Source: Rhodovulum visakhapatnamense (GTDB lineage: Bacteria; Pseudomonadota; Alphaproteobacteria; Rhodobacterales; Rhodobacteraceae). From it: DNA of 64,000 nucleotides. Below the pieces are notes generated by a model. That model made no database searches, was not told the DNA's origin, and saw only the letters and a list, made by a program, of their open reading frames with translations. The stretch is taken from contig NZ_SOEB01000019.1 in assembly GCF_004365965.1 (NCBI RefSeq), forward strand, positions 1 to 64,000, written 5' to 3'. A program made the translations under genes and the position numbers. This document shows, one piece after another, positions 33,148 to 41,895 of this stretch; the stretch's first letter is position 1; every line of letters begins with the position of its first letter.

Positions 33148-34341
33148 TTATTCAACCGGGCGGCCGAGCACCGCGATGACAAGCCCCAGCCCGCCCAGGG
33201 CGGCAAAGCCAACAGCGCGGCCGCCCTGCCCCGCCGAGCGCGCGGCCAGCGCCGCGATCGCGGCTTCCAGCGCATAGTAGAGCGCGAAGGCCCGCGAGGC
33301 ATAGGAGATGATCGCGAAGACATCCGCCGTCCAGGTCAGCCCGATGCCCGCCGCAACCAGAACCGCATAGGCCGCGCGGTTGCCGATAAGGCCCTTCGAG
33401 CGTTCCGCGACCAGCCCGCCCGCGCCGGTCGTGTCGGCGACCGAGGCGCTGAACTGCGCGGCCAGCGCCGCCACCGTCAGCACCAGCGGCAGAAGCGGCG
33501 AAACCGCCGACGTCATGTCGATGATCGCGGTGTCGTCGAGCGCGCCCTTGCCCGGCGCAAAGCACAGCACCAGGAGCGTGACATAGACGAGATAGATCGC
33601 GGTCGAGACATATTGCGCGCCCCGCATCGAGCGGATCCTGAGATCGGCGTCATATTCGGCGCCAAGATAGCGCGAGGTCTCGAAGCCCTGAACCGTCACG
33701 ATCAGCCCGAAGAACAGCGTCAGCGCGGCCCAGGGGCTCACGCTGGCGGGCGTCAGCACCGGGCCGGTCGTGGCGGCCGTCTCGCCGAAGAAAAGCCCGA
33801 GCCCGACCAGAAGCCCGCAGATCGCCGCGAGGTTCAGGCTGACCGCGTATTTCTCAAGCCCCTCCAGCGCCTTGAACCCTTTGGTGAGGCCGGTCGTGAG
33901 GATCAGCAGGAACACCGTCGTGGTCACCGCCCGCGCGGCCAGCGGCGTATCGAAGGGGGTCAGGCGGACCGCGAAGGCGCCCAGAAGATTCAGGTAATAG
34001 GCGACCGAGATGACGTAGGAAAAGGCCAGCGTCCAGCCTGCCGCCGTTTCGGCCAGGGCGCCGAGGCGACCCGGCGGGCTGCCATGCGCGCCCGCGGCGA
34101 TGCTGTAGCGGATCGCGCCGCCGAAGCCGAAGGCGATCAGGGCCAGAAGCGCCATCGCGGCGGGGGACCAGATGCCGAGGCTCTGGTTCAGGATCGGCCC
34201 CAGCACCAGAAAGCCCGAGCCGATGATCGAGGCAAGCGGCGTCACCATCGCCCGCCAGAACCGCCAGCGCCGCATCGGCGGCGACAGGATCAGAAGAAGT
34301 CCTGCCGCCGCCGTGCCGAAGATCAGGACATCGCGCAGCAC
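33148..34341 (-). CDS. APC-like membrane transporter, substrate unknown
   Basis: 397 residues, about 11-12 hydrophobic segments. ASIIGSGFLVLGPIL resembles the unwound first helix of amino acid-polyamine-organocation carriers, and FGLIVTVQGFETSRYLG fits the sixth. It probably exchanges or imports an amino acid or nitrogen compound handled by the DUF1989 partner. The start (GTG 34341) has no clear ribosome-binding site and lies ten bases after the sdhB stop, so read-through from sdhB is possible. Confidence 0.7.
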   Translation of the reverse strand: MLRDVLIFGTAAAGLLLILSPPMRRWRFWRAMVTPLASIIGSGFLVLGPILNQSLGIWSPAAMALLALIAFGFGGAIRYSIAAGAHGSPPGRLGALAETAAGWTLAFSYVISVAYYLNLLGAFAVRLTPFDTPLAARAVTTTVFLLILTTGLTKGFKALEGLEKYAVSLNLAAICGLLVGLGLFFGETAATTGPVLTPASVSPWAALTLFFGLIVTVQGFETSRYLGAEYDADLRIRSMRGAQYVSTAIYLVYVTLLVLCFAPGKGALDDTAIIDMTSAVSPLLPLVLTVAALAAQFSASVADTTGAGGLVAERSKGLIGNRAAYAVLVAAGIGLTWTADVFAIISYASRAFALYYALEAAIAALAARSAGQGGRAVGFAALGGLGLVIAVLGRPVE

Positions 34342-34351
34342 CGGGCGCGCG

Positions 34352-35131
34352 TCAGACCGTCCGCTCGACCATCATCTTCTTGATCGAGGCGATGGCCTTG
34401 GCCGGGTTCAGCCCCTTGGGACAGGTCTTGGTGCAGTTCATGATGGTGTGGCAGCGGTAAAGCTTGAACGGATCTTCCAGCGAATCCAGCCGCTCGCCAG
34501 TGGCCTCGTCGCGGCTGTCGATGATCCAGCGATAGGCATGCAGAAGGGCTGCCGGGCCCAGATACTTGTCGCCGTTCCACCAGTAGGACGGGCAGGAGGT
34601 CGAACAGCTGGCGCACATGATGCACTCGTACAGCCCGTCGAGCTTCTTGCGGTCCTCGATCGACTGCCGCCATTCCTTGGCAGGCGTGTTCGACTTGGTT
34701 TCGAGCCAGGGCATGACGCTGGCGTGCTGGGCATAGAAATGGGTGAGGTCCGGCACCAGATCCTTGACCACAGGCATGTGCGGCAGCGGGTAGATCTTCA
34801 CGTCGCCCTTGATCTCGTCCATGCCACGGGTGCAGGCCAGCGTGTTGACCCCGTCGATATTCATCGCGCAGGACCCGCAGATGCCTTCGCGGCAGGACCG
34901 GCGGAAGGTCAGGGTCGGGTCGATCTCGTTCTTGATCTTGATCAGCGCGTCGAGAATCATCGGGCCGCAGGTGTCGAGATCGACGAAATAGGTGTCGACC
35001 CGCGGGTTCTCGCCGGTATCCGGGTCCCAGCGGTAGATCCGGAAGGTGCGGATATTGGTGGCACCCTGCGGCTTCGGCCAGGTCTTGCCGGTCTTCACGA
35101 CCGAATTCTTGGGAAGCGTGAGTTCAACCAT
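34352..35131 (-). CDS. sdhB: Succinate dehydrogenase iron-sulfur subunit
   Basis: 259 residues. The [2Fe-2S] cysteines are C80, C85, C88 and C100 ([13 protein letters not shown]...TLAC). The C-terminal ferredoxin domain has [13 protein letters not shown] and [17 protein letters not shown] for the [4Fe-4S] and [3Fe-4S] clusters. It passes electrons from SdhA to the membrane quinone site. Last sdh gene, 173 bases after sdhA. Confidence 0.97.
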   Translation of the reverse strand: MVELTLPKNSVVKTGKTWPKPQGATNIRTFRIYRWDPDTGENPRVDTYFVDLDTCGPMILDALIKIKNEIDPTLTFRRSCREGICGSCAMNIDGVNTLACTRGMDEIKGDVKIYPLPHMPVVKDLVPDLTHFYAQHASVMPWLETKSNTPAKEWRQSIEDRKKLDGLYECIMCASCSTSCPSYWWNGDKYLGPAALLHAYRWIIDSRDEATGERLDSLEDPFKLYRCHTIMNCTKTCPKGLNPAKAIASIKKMMVERTV

Positions 35132-35221
35132 GGGTTCAACCTTTCTTGGCTAGACGCACAGGCGTTCGGTCTGGGGACCGCCGCGCCGGGCAACGGGCGC
35201 AGGGCGGCCAACACGGGGCAT

Positions 35222-35243
35222 GGGGGCCCGAGCCTTGGCCCCC
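35222..35243 (-). other. Hairpin in the sdhA-sdhB gap
   Basis: GGGGGCC (35222-35228) pairs with GGCCCCC (35237-35243) over an eight-base loop. A second possible stem lies nearer sdhA (TCGGGCCG with CGGCCCGA). The 173-base gap holds no gene larger than about 23 codons. The structures may set the sdhA:sdhB transcript ratio. Confidence 0.35.
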
Positions 35244-35304
35244 GAACGCCGGATCGCGTCGGGCCGCACCGTCGGCGGAAGGCTCGGCCCGACCATTCCC
35301 CGGC

Positions 35305-37110
35305 TCAGTAGACGCGCGCCTTGGGCGCGATCTTCTTCAGGTCGATGCCGCCATCCTCGGTGCGGGTCAGCGGGTCCAGATGCACCGGCCGGTAGGTCAG
35401 ATCGACCGACGCGCCCTCGACGCGCGACAGCGAGTGCTTGCGCCAGTTGGCATCGTCGCGGTCGGGATAGTCCTCATGGGCATGGGCGCCGCGGCTTTCC
35501 TTGCGCGCCTCGGCCGCGACGACGGTCGCGAGAGCGTTCGGCATCAGGTTGGTCAGCTCCAGCGTTTCCATCAGGTCCGAGTTCCAGATCATCGACCGGT
35601 CCGACACCTTGATGTCGCCCAGCTTGCCCGCGACCGCGGTCATCTTCTCGACACCGTCGGCCAGCGACTTGTCGGTCCGGAAGACGGCCGCATCGGCCTG
35701 CATCGTCTTCTGCATTTCCAGCCGCAATTCGGCCGTCGTGACCGTGCCGTTCGCGTGACGCAGCCCGTCCATCCGGCCCAGCGCCTTGTCGATCGCGGCC
35801 TTCGACGGCAGCGGCACCGCGGTCGAGGGATCGACGATCTGCCCCGCGCGGATCGCGGCCGCCCGGCCGAAGACCACGAGGTCGATCAGCGAGTTCGACC
35901 CGAGCCGGTTCGCGCCATGGACCGAGGCGCAACCCGCCTCGCCCACCGCCATCAGGCCCGGCGCCACGCGGTCGGGATCTCCCTCGGCCGGGTTCAGCAC
36001 CTCGCCCCAGTAGTTCGTGGGAATGCCGCCCATGTTGTAATGCACGGTCGGCAGAACCGGGATCGGCTCCTTGGTGACATCGACGCCCGCGAAGATCTTG
36101 GCGCTTTCGGAAATGCCCGGCAGGCGCTCGGCGAGCGTCTCGGGCGGCAGGTGGCTGAGGTTCAGGTGGATATGGTCCTTGTTCGCGCCCACACCCCGGC
36201 CCTCGCGGATCTCGATGGTCATGCAGCGCGACACGACATCGCGCGAGGCCAGATCCTTGTAGGTCGGCGCGTAGCGTTCCATGAACCGCTCGCCTTCCGC
36301 GTTGGTCAGATAGCCGCCCTCGCCGCGCGCGCCCTCGGTGATCAGGCAGCCCGATCCGTAGATGCCGGTCGGGTGGAACTGCACGAACTCCATGTCCTGC
36401 AAAGGCAGACCGGCCCGCGCGACCATGCCGCCGCCATCGCCGGTGCAGGTATGCGCCGAGGTGGCCGAGAAATAGGCGCGCCCGTAGCCGCCGGTCGCCA
36501 GCACCACCATCTTGGCGGCAAAGACATGCAGCGTGCCGTCATCGAGCTTCCAGGCCAGCACCCCCTGGCACTGCCCGTCCTCGGACATCAGAAGGTCGAT
36601 GGCGAAGTATTCGATGAAGAACTCGGCCTTTTCCTTGAGGCTCTGGCCGTACAGCGTGTGCAGGATCGCATGGCCGGTGCGGTCGGCCGCGGCACAGGTG
36701 CGCTGCACCGGCGGGCCTTCGCCGAATTCGGTCGTATGGCCGCCGAAGGGACGCTGATAGATCTTGCCCGCCTCGGTGCGCGAGAAGGGCACGCCGTAAT
36801 GTTCCAGTTCATAGACCGCCTTGGGCGCCTCGCGGACGAGGTATTCCATCGCGTCGGTATCGCCCAGCCAGTCCGACCCCTTCACGGTGTCGTACATGTG
36901 CCATTGCCAGTTGTCGGGCCCCATGTTGCCCAGGCTTGCGGCGATGCCGCCCTGGGCTGCCACCGTATGCGACCGGGTCGGGAAGACCTTGGTCACGCAG
37001 GCGGTGCGGAGGCCCTGTTCGGCCATGCCCAGCGTGGCGCGCAGACCGGCGCCGCCAGCCCCCACAACCACCACGTCATAGTCATGCGTCTCGTATTCGT
37101 AAGCGGCCAT
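35305..37110 (-). CDS. sdhA: Succinate dehydrogenase flavoprotein subunit
   Basis: 601 residues. The FAD-binding start [20 protein letters not shown] and [11 protein letters not shown], holding the His that links FAD covalently, are clear; [19 protein letters not shown] is the second flavin motif. It oxidises succinate to fumarate on the cytoplasmic face of the inner membrane, linking the TCA cycle to ubiquinone. Confidence 0.98.
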   Translation of the reverse strand: MAAYEYETHDYDVVVVGAGGAGLRATLGMAEQGLRTACVTKVFPTRSHTVAAQGGIAASLGNMGPDNWQWHMYDTVKGSDWLGDTDAMEYLVREAPKAVYELEHYGVPFSRTEAGKIYQRPFGGHTTEFGEGPPVQRTCAAADRTGHAILHTLYGQSLKEKAEFFIEYFAIDLLMSEDGQCQGVLAWKLDDGTLHVFAAKMVVLATGGYGRAYFSATSAHTCTGDGGGMVARAGLPLQDMEFVQFHPTGIYGSGCLITEGARGEGGYLTNAEGERFMERYAPTYKDLASRDVVSRCMTIEIREGRGVGANKDHIHLNLSHLPPETLAERLPGISESAKIFAGVDVTKEPIPVLPTVHYNMGGIPTNYWGEVLNPAEGDPDRVAPGLMAVGEAGCASVHGANRLGSNSLIDLVVFGRAAAIRAGQIVDPSTAVPLPSKAAIDKALGRMDGLRHANGTVTTAELRLEMQKTMQADAAVFRTDKSLADGVEKMTAVAGKLGDIKVSDRSMIWNSDLMETLELTNLMPNALATVVAAEARKESRGAHAHEDYPDRDDANWRKHSLSRVEGASVDLTYRPVHLDPLTRTEDGGIDLKKIAPKARVY

Positions 37111-37131
37111 GAACCCTGCTCTCCGTTAGCT

Positions 37132-37503
37132 TCAGATCGCGATCCGGACGATCGCGTAAAGGCCCGCCGCTATCACCAGGTAGCTCAGGCAGATCACGGT
37201 CCACAGCATGACCTTGCGGGTCATGCCGCCCCAGTAGTCCTCGATCATCATCTGCGCGCCGCGGCGGAAATGCAGCATGCCGGCCGCGATGGTCAGACCA
37301 ACGATCACCGCAGGGAACGGCTGCGACAGGGTGGCGACGACCTCTTCATAGGGCGCGCCCAGCGAGGTCCCGAGGATGAAGACGAAGAACGGGATCAGAA
37401 GGGTCAGACCGACGCCGCTGACATTCATGTACCAGTGGTGTTCGGTGCCTGCCTTCGACGCGCCTAGCCCTTCGGCACGCTTTCGGTCGGTGAGATAGCG
37501 CAT
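37132..37503 (-). CDS. sdhD: Succinate dehydrogenase membrane anchor subunit
   Basis: 123 residues with three membrane segments. MLHFRRGAQMMIEDY carries the His expected to ligate heme b. With SdhC it binds heme and ubiquinone. The ATG at 37503 follows AAGGAGG, 14 bases after the sdhC stop. Confidence 0.93.
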   Translation of the reverse strand: MRYLTDRKRAEGLGASKAGTEHHWYMNVSGVGLTLLIPFFVFILGTSLGAPYEEVVATLSQPFPAVIVGLTIAAGMLHFRRGAQMMIEDYWGGMTRKVMLWTVICLSYLVIAAGLYAIVRIAI

Positions 37504-37517
37504 GTCGCGGGCCTCCT

Positions 37518-37910
37518 TCAGAAGATCCACAGGGTGAGGACGGTCAGGACGGTCAGCACACCGGACCCGAAAATGACGATCCAGCCCAGCTTTTCGGCGG
37601 TCTCGAGTTCAAGCCCGTAGCCGTTGTCCCAGATGACGTGACGGATCCCTGCCAGCGTATGATACCAGAGCGCCCAGAGCGAGCCGAACATCACCAGATT
37701 GCCCAGCCACGAGGTCAGCACCCAGTCCGCGCGGGCGAAGGCTTCGGGTCCGGCACCGGCGGCGATCAGCCACCACACGATCAGCACCGCGCCGACGATA
37801 AGCGCATTGCCGGTCACGCGGGTAAAGATCGACGTCACCGACGTGATCTGCGGGCGGTAGATCTGAAGATGGGGGGAAAGCGGGCGGTTTCCCCGTTCGA
37901 TGTCAGCCAT
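37518..37910 (-). CDS. sdhC: Succinate dehydrogenase cytochrome b556 subunit
   Basis: 130 residues, three membrane segments. RPLSPHLQIYRPQITSVTSI is the family's first signature, and HTLAGIRHVIWD holds the heme-ligating His. First gene of sdhCDAB. The ATG at 37910 follows GAGAGGGA. The 160 bases upstream contain the paired GTGATCACGG sites. Confidence 0.95.
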   Translation of the reverse strand: MADIERGNRPLSPHLQIYRPQITSVTSIFTRVTGNALIVGAVLIVWWLIAAGAGPEAFARADWVLTSWLGNLVMFGSLWALWYHTLAGIRHVIWDNGYGLELETAEKLGWIVIFGSGVLTVLTVLTLWIF

Positions 37911-38034
37911 GGGGTCCCTCTCGTGCTGGGGGTCTGCTGTGGGGCGATGTGATACCGGAATTTGAGGCGGAGTCACGGTGTGAACACTGAATTGCGCACG
38001 TTTTTCCGCTGCACCCGCGAAAAAAATGATGTTT

Positions 38035-38065
38035 GTGATCACGGCTTGACAGGTCGTGATCACGG
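38035..38065. promoter_or_regulatory. Two GTGATCACGG sites 21 bases apart
   Basis: GTGATCACGG occurs at 38035-38044 and 38056-38065; each contains the palindrome GTGATCAC. The spacing of 21 bases is two helical turns, so proteins bound at both would sit on one face. TTGACA (plus strand) lies between them. They are 125 bases upstream of sdhC and just after the gene ending at 38074. Confidence 0.6.
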
Positions 38066-38073
38066 TTTCAGAT

Positions 38074-38599
38074 CTATTCCTTGTGATCCGGCAGGCAAAG
38101 CCAGCGAAAGCGGTACCCGACGCTTGGCACCTGCCGCACCAGCAGCAGCCGACAGATGTCGGTCCCGCTTTCGTAGCCGAGGAGCTTGCCGCCCCCAGCC
38201 GCAAAACCTTTCCATCGAAGGCCGGATCGGCATCCCCCAAGCCCCCCGCAGAACCGCCAGCAGGATGACGCGGCTGTCGCTGGCCTCGACCTGCCGGGTC
38301 TCGAGCACGGGCAGATCGAAGATGCCGAAGCTTCCGTGGGCGACCACGGCGGTCGCGTCGTCCGGCGGCCGCGCCGCCACCCGCGCCGCCTCGGTCACAA
38401 TGGCCGCGCGTGCCGCAGCGTCGGTCGTATCGCCGACGATCCGGTCCATGCCGTCGGCGATCCGGGTCAGTCGGGCCAAGGCCCCTTCGGTCGCCCGGGG
38501 CAGCGGGTCGTTCAGGACGGTGGAGAAGCCCAAGGCCGCAAGGCCCGCCGTCGCGGCGCTGCCGACAGAGGTTCCGATCGAAACAAGCCTGTGCAACAT
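38074..38599 (-). pseudogene. Disrupted gene of unknown function between mch and sdhC
   Basis: From ATG 38599 the frame reads about 115 residues with good codon use (MLHRLVSIGTSVGSAATAGL ... ILLAVLRGAWG). Coding character then moves to a second frame (LGDADPAFDGKVLRL) and a third (GGGKLLGYESGTDICRLLLV, ending RFRWLCLPDHKE at 38074). The switches coincide with C-runs on the given strand at 38234-38247 and 38192-38196. It is either a decayed gene or an intact gene with two homopolymer sequencing errors. The start resembles a signal or membrane segment. No family recognised. Confidence 0.6.
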
Positions 38600-38661
38600 C
38601 CGCGCAAATGAAAACGAGGGCCCGAAGACCCTCGCATCCTGGCACGAACCGGCCCTCTTCC

Positions 38662-39696
38662 CTAGACCGGCATCAGCGCCCAGTAATCGAGATCCAGCAG
38701 CACCTCGGGCCGGTACTTGCCCTCCTCGCCGCGCAGCGCGCCGGGCACGCCGCCCGCCTTGACCGCCACCAGCCGCAGCCGGATCGCGCCGACGCCCGGT
38801 GCCGACGTCTCGGCCTTGTCCAGCACCTCGGACCAGGCGCGGACCGTATCGCCCGCGAAACACGGGTTGGCATGGGCACCGCCGTTCAGCCCGACGATCA
38901 TCTGCGCATTGGCCAGTCCGTTGAAGGACAGCGCGCGGGCCAGGCTGATGATATGACCGCCATAGATCAGCCGCCGGCCATCTTCGCGGAAAGTGGCGTC
39001 GAAATGCACCTTGGCGGTGTTCTGCCAGAGCCGGGTGGCCTGCATGTGCTCGGCCTCCTCGACGGTCACGCCGTCGACATGGTCGATCACCTCGCCGATC
39101 TCGTAATCGGCCATCCGGTGCGGCTCGCCCGCCAGGATGAAATCGTAGCCGGTGAAATCGAGCCCCTCGGGCACCACCAGATCGCTTGCCGCCACGGCCT
39201 TGGCGAGGTCGGGCACGACCGTTTCGGGCGCGGGGGCCCCCTGGTCGCGCTTGCGCACCATCACCCAGCGCACATAGTCGAGCACCAGCTCGTCGCGCTG
39301 GTTCAGCCCCCGGGTCCGCACCCAGACCACGCCCGACTTGCCGTTCGAGTTCTGCTTGAGCCCGATCACCTCGGATTGCGACCGAAGCGTATCGCCCGCC
39401 CGCACGGGACGGTGCCAGCGCCCCTCGGCATAGCCCAGATTGGCCACCGCGTTCAGCGAGATATCGGGCACCGTCTTGCCGAAGACCGTATGGAACGCGA
39501 TCAGATCGTCCAGCGGGGCCGCGCCCAGACCGCAGGCGGCCGCGAAGGCATCCGAGGAACAAAGCGCATGCCGCGCCGGATACAGCGCGTGATACAGCGC
39601 GCGCTCGCCCCCCGACAGGGTGCGCGGCACGGCATGGGCGATCACCTGCCCCACCGCGTAATCCTCGAAGAAACGGCCCGGATTGGTCTTGGCCAT
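38662..39696 (-). CDS. mch: Mesaconyl-CoA hydratase (MaoC-like)
   Basis: 344 residues with two hot-dog (MaoC) domains; the catalytic-type loop is seen in FHTVFGKTVPDISLNAVANL. It hydrates mesaconyl-C1-CoA to beta-methylmalyl-CoA in the ethylmalonyl-CoA pathway. Start MAKTNPGRFFEDYAVGQVI is characteristic. Last gene of mcl2-nnrU-DUF1737-mch, three bases after the preceding stop. Confidence 0.93.
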   Translation of the reverse strand: MAKTNPGRFFEDYAVGQVIAHAVPRTLSGGERALYHALYPARHALCSSDAFAAACGLGAAPLDDLIAFHTVFGKTVPDISLNAVANLGYAEGRWHRPVRAGDTLRSQSEVIGLKQNSNGKSGVVWVRTRGLNQRDELVLDYVRWVMVRKRDQGAPAPETVVPDLAKAVAASDLVVPEGLDFTGYDFILAGEPHRMADYEIGEVIDHVDGVTVEEAEHMQATRLWQNTAKVHFDATFREDGRRLIYGGHIISLARALSFNGLANAQMIVGLNGGAHANPCFAGDTVRAWSEVLDKAETSAPGVGAIRLRLVAVKAGGVPGALRGEEGKYRPEVLLDLDYWALMPV

Positions 39697-39699
39697 GGC

Positions 39700-39903
39700 T
39701 CAGAGTTCTCCCAGTTTCAGGTCGGGGGCGCACTCGCCCTCGACATCCTTCACAACCGCCTGGGCACAGCGCATCTTGCCGGTCGCAGGGTCATGCGCAT
39801 AGGCGGGCGAGCCGTAAAGCGCCCAGCCCTGCGCCAGAGCCGCCGTCACCTTGTGGCAGAAGGCCGGGGTATCCTCCTCGGTCAGCAGGCGGTAGGCTTG
39901 CAT
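39700..39903 (-). CDS. DUF1737 domain protein
   Basis: 67 residues: MQAYRLLTEEDTPAFCHKV followed by LAQGWALYGSP, the pattern of DUF1737. Function unknown. Its ATG overlaps the nnrU stop by one base, and mch follows three bases after its stop, so it is part of the mcl2-mch operon. Confidence 0.8.
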   Translation of the reverse strand: MQAYRLLTEEDTPAFCHKVTAALAQGWALYGSPAYAHDPATGKMRCAQAVVKDVEGECAPDLKLGEL

Positions 39904-40469
39904 CACGACGCCATCGGCAGCGGCATCACGCCCGCCCAGATGTGCAGAAGGATGATGACGACATAAAGCGCGACCGCGATCCCCGCGAGCCGCAGGTCGC
40001 CTTTCAGCGAGCCGCCGGTATAGCGGGTGACACCCTTCTCGGTCTTGTTGATCAGCACGATCTCGGCCACAGCCCAGGCGCAGAGCCCGCCGAACAGGAC
40101 GATCGAGGCAAGGTCCCAGTTCACCAGCAGATGCGCCACCGCCCAGGTGATGAAGCCGTACAGCATCGGGTGGCGGAACCATTGCCGCGCATGGCTTTTC
40201 GAGCTGCCGACCCCGAAGAGCGCGACCGCGCCCAGCATCAGCGTGTTGTTCACGTGGATCAGCCAGGACGGCCCGGCAAAGCGCTGCGGCAGCCCGGCGG
40301 ACTGGTAGCCGATCACCATCAGCACGACCGACACCACCAGCGGCACCGCGAACAGCGCCTTCGACGCCATGCCCAGCTTGTCGTCCAGCATCGCGCGGAC
40401 GCCCGGGAAGAGCCGCTTGAAGAGATGCGCAAAGCTCCAGAGAGCCACGCCGAGGATAAGAAGAAACAT
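39903..40469 (-). CDS. NnrU-family membrane protein
   Basis: 188 residues, about five or six membrane segments, with RHPMLYGFITWAVAHLLVN and a final hydrophobic stretch as in NnrU. NnrU was linked to nitric-oxide-related growth in denitrifiers; here there are no denitrification genes. Start and stop overlap both neighbours by one base (TGATG). Confidence 0.85.
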   Translation of the reverse strand: MFLLILGVALWSFAHLFKRLFPGVRAMLDDKLGMASKALFAVPLVVSVVLMVIGYQSAGLPQRFAGPSWLIHVNNTLMLGAVALFGVGSSKSHARQWFRHPMLYGFITWAVAHLLVNWDLASIVLFGGLCAWAVAEIVLINKTEKGVTRYTGGSLKGDLRLAGIAVALYVVIILLHIWAGVMPLPMAS

Positions 40470-41326
40470 CAGACCGCCTCCAGTTCTGCAATCGCGGCCG
40501 CCTTGGCCAGCGTCTCTCTGGCCGTAACGATATGCAGGTTCTCGACAATGCGGCCATCCACCACGGCGACACCCTGCCCGGCGCGCTCGGCCTCCTCGAA
40601 GGCGGCGATCTGGCGGCGGGCCAGGTCGATCTCGGACTCGGTGGGCGCGAAGGCGGCATTGGCGATGGCCACCTGCGCCGGATGGATCAGGGTCTTGCCG
40701 TCAAAGCCCAGATCGCGGCCCTGATCGCATTCGGCCTTCAGCCCGGCCTCGTCCTTGAAGGCGTTGTAGACCCCGTCGACCGCGACGATGCCATGGGCGC
40801 GCGCGGCCAGCAGGCAATGGGTCAGGCTCGCGGTCAGCGCCAGCCGGTCGGGCCGGAACCGGCAGCCCAGCTCCTTGGCCAGGTCGTTGGTGCCCATCAC
40901 GAAGCCTTCAAGCCGCGGATGCGCGGCCAGCGCGGCGGCGTTCAGGATGCCCCTGGGCGTCTCCATCATCGCCCAAAGCGGCACATCCGGGATCGCGGCC
41001 GCCAGATCGTCCAGTTGGGCCGTGGTCTCGACCTTCGGCAGCAGCACCGCATCGGCCCCCGCTCCGGCAATGGCCGCGACGTCGTCCCGGCCCCAGGGCG
41101 TGTCGAAGCCGTTCACCCGCACGATCTTGAACCGGCCGCCATAACCGCCCGCCCTTAGCGTCTCGGCCAGCAGCGTCCGCGCCGCGGGCTTCTCCTCGAC
41201 CGCGACGGCGTCCTCGAGATCGAAGATGATCGCGTCGACCGGCAGGCCCCGCGCCTTGTCAAGCGCGCGGTCCTTGGAACCGGGAATGTACAGCACCGAA
41301 CGGAAGGGGCGGGCGCGCGGGTCCAT
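40469..41326 (-). CDS. mcl2: (3S)-malyl-CoA thioesterase (CitE-like)
   Basis: 285 residues, HpcH/HpaI aldolase (CitE) superfamily. RSVLYIPGSKDRALDKA, IFDLEDAV, ETPRGILNA and GKTLIHPAQV are present. In R. sphaeroides the 285-residue paralogue next to mch is Mcl2, which hydrolyses (3S)-malyl-CoA to malate and CoA; the longer Mcl1 does the lyase step. Length and position favour Mcl2. The ATG at 41326 follows GGAGGA. First gene of its operon. Confidence 0.88.
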   Translation of the reverse strand: MDPRARPFRSVLYIPGSKDRALDKARGLPVDAIIFDLEDAVAVEEKPAARTLLAETLRAGGYGGRFKIVRVNGFDTPWGRDDVAAIAGAGADAVLLPKVETTAQLDDLAAAIPDVPLWAMMETPRGILNAAALAAHPRLEGFVMGTNDLAKELGCRFRPDRLALTASLTHCLLAARAHGIVAVDGVYNAFKDEAGLKAECDQGRDLGFDGKTLIHPAQVAIANAAFAPTESEIDLARRQIAAFEEAERAGQGVAVVDGRIVENLHIVTARETLAKAAAIAELEAV

Positions 41327-41350
41327 TGATTCTCCTCCGGAGTCATTTTG

Positions 41351-41399
41351 TTGCGCAAACCAACACGGCAGAGTCAGAAGGCGCAACCCTTTTTGCGCC
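41351..41399. promoter_or_regulatory. TTGCGC-type inverted repeats upstream of mcl2
   Basis: The mcl2 upstream region holds the palindrome TTGCGCAA (41351-41358) and the inverted repeat GGCGCAA-N6-TTGCGCC (41380-41399), sharing the core GCGCAA. A further TGCGCAAG lies near 41461, before the divergent secreted-protein gene. Operator function is inferred. Confidence 0.35.
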
Positions 41400-41519
41400 G
41401 CGCCGCAGAAAATGCAACGCGCGCCCCGCTAGGGCGGCCTTGGCGAAGCTCACGCAATCCTGTGCGCAAGCTAGTGTTTCCGTCCGTCCCAGCCCCAGCT
41501 TCCGCGAAAGGAGCCCGCC

Positions 41520-41885
41520 ATGCGCGCCCCCCTGCCCCTTTGCCGTCCCCTGTCCGGCCGCCCCGCACTTGCACTGGCGGCGGCACTGGTCGTCTGGCCC
41601 GTGCTTGCCCTGCCCGTACCGGCCGGGGCGCAAACCCAAGTTCAGTCCCAGGCCCAGCGCCAGTGCGGCCCGCGCGAGGGCATCCTGTCCCAGCTGCGCG
41701 ACCGCTATGGCGAGTCGCGTCAGGCGATGGGGCTGGCCGCCAACAATGCGGTGGTCGAGGTCTTCGCCAATACCCAGACCGGCACCTGGACCGTCACCGG
41801 CACCTTTGCCAACGGCCTGACCTGCCTGATCGCCAGCGGCGGGTCCTTCGAGACGCTGGACGAGCCGTCGGGCCAGGGGCTTTAG
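41520..41885 (+). CDS. Small secreted protein, conserved in Rhodobacterales
   Basis: 121 residues. A long signal peptide (cleavage likely after PAGA, about residue 37) precedes QRQCGPREGILSQLRDRYGESRQAMGLAANNAVVEVFAN and GLTCLIASGGSFETLDEP. The two cysteines (in QCGP and TCLI) may pair. I recall this domain from many Rhodobacterales without a known function. AAGGAG lies eight bases before the ATG. Convergent with the TSUP gene. Confidence 0.75.
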   Translation: MRAPLPLCRPLSGRPALALAAALVVWPVLALPVPAGAQTQVQSQAQRQCGPREGILSQLRDRYGESRQAMGLAANNAVVEVFANTQTGTWTVTGTFANGLTCLIASGGSFETLDEPSGQGL

Positions 41886-41895
41886 GCGCGGCGCC

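Noticed and set aside
35152-35223. Tiny open frame of about 23 codons in the sdhA-sdhB gap
   Set aside because: No ribosome-binding site and no conserved character; the gap is better explained by RNA structure.
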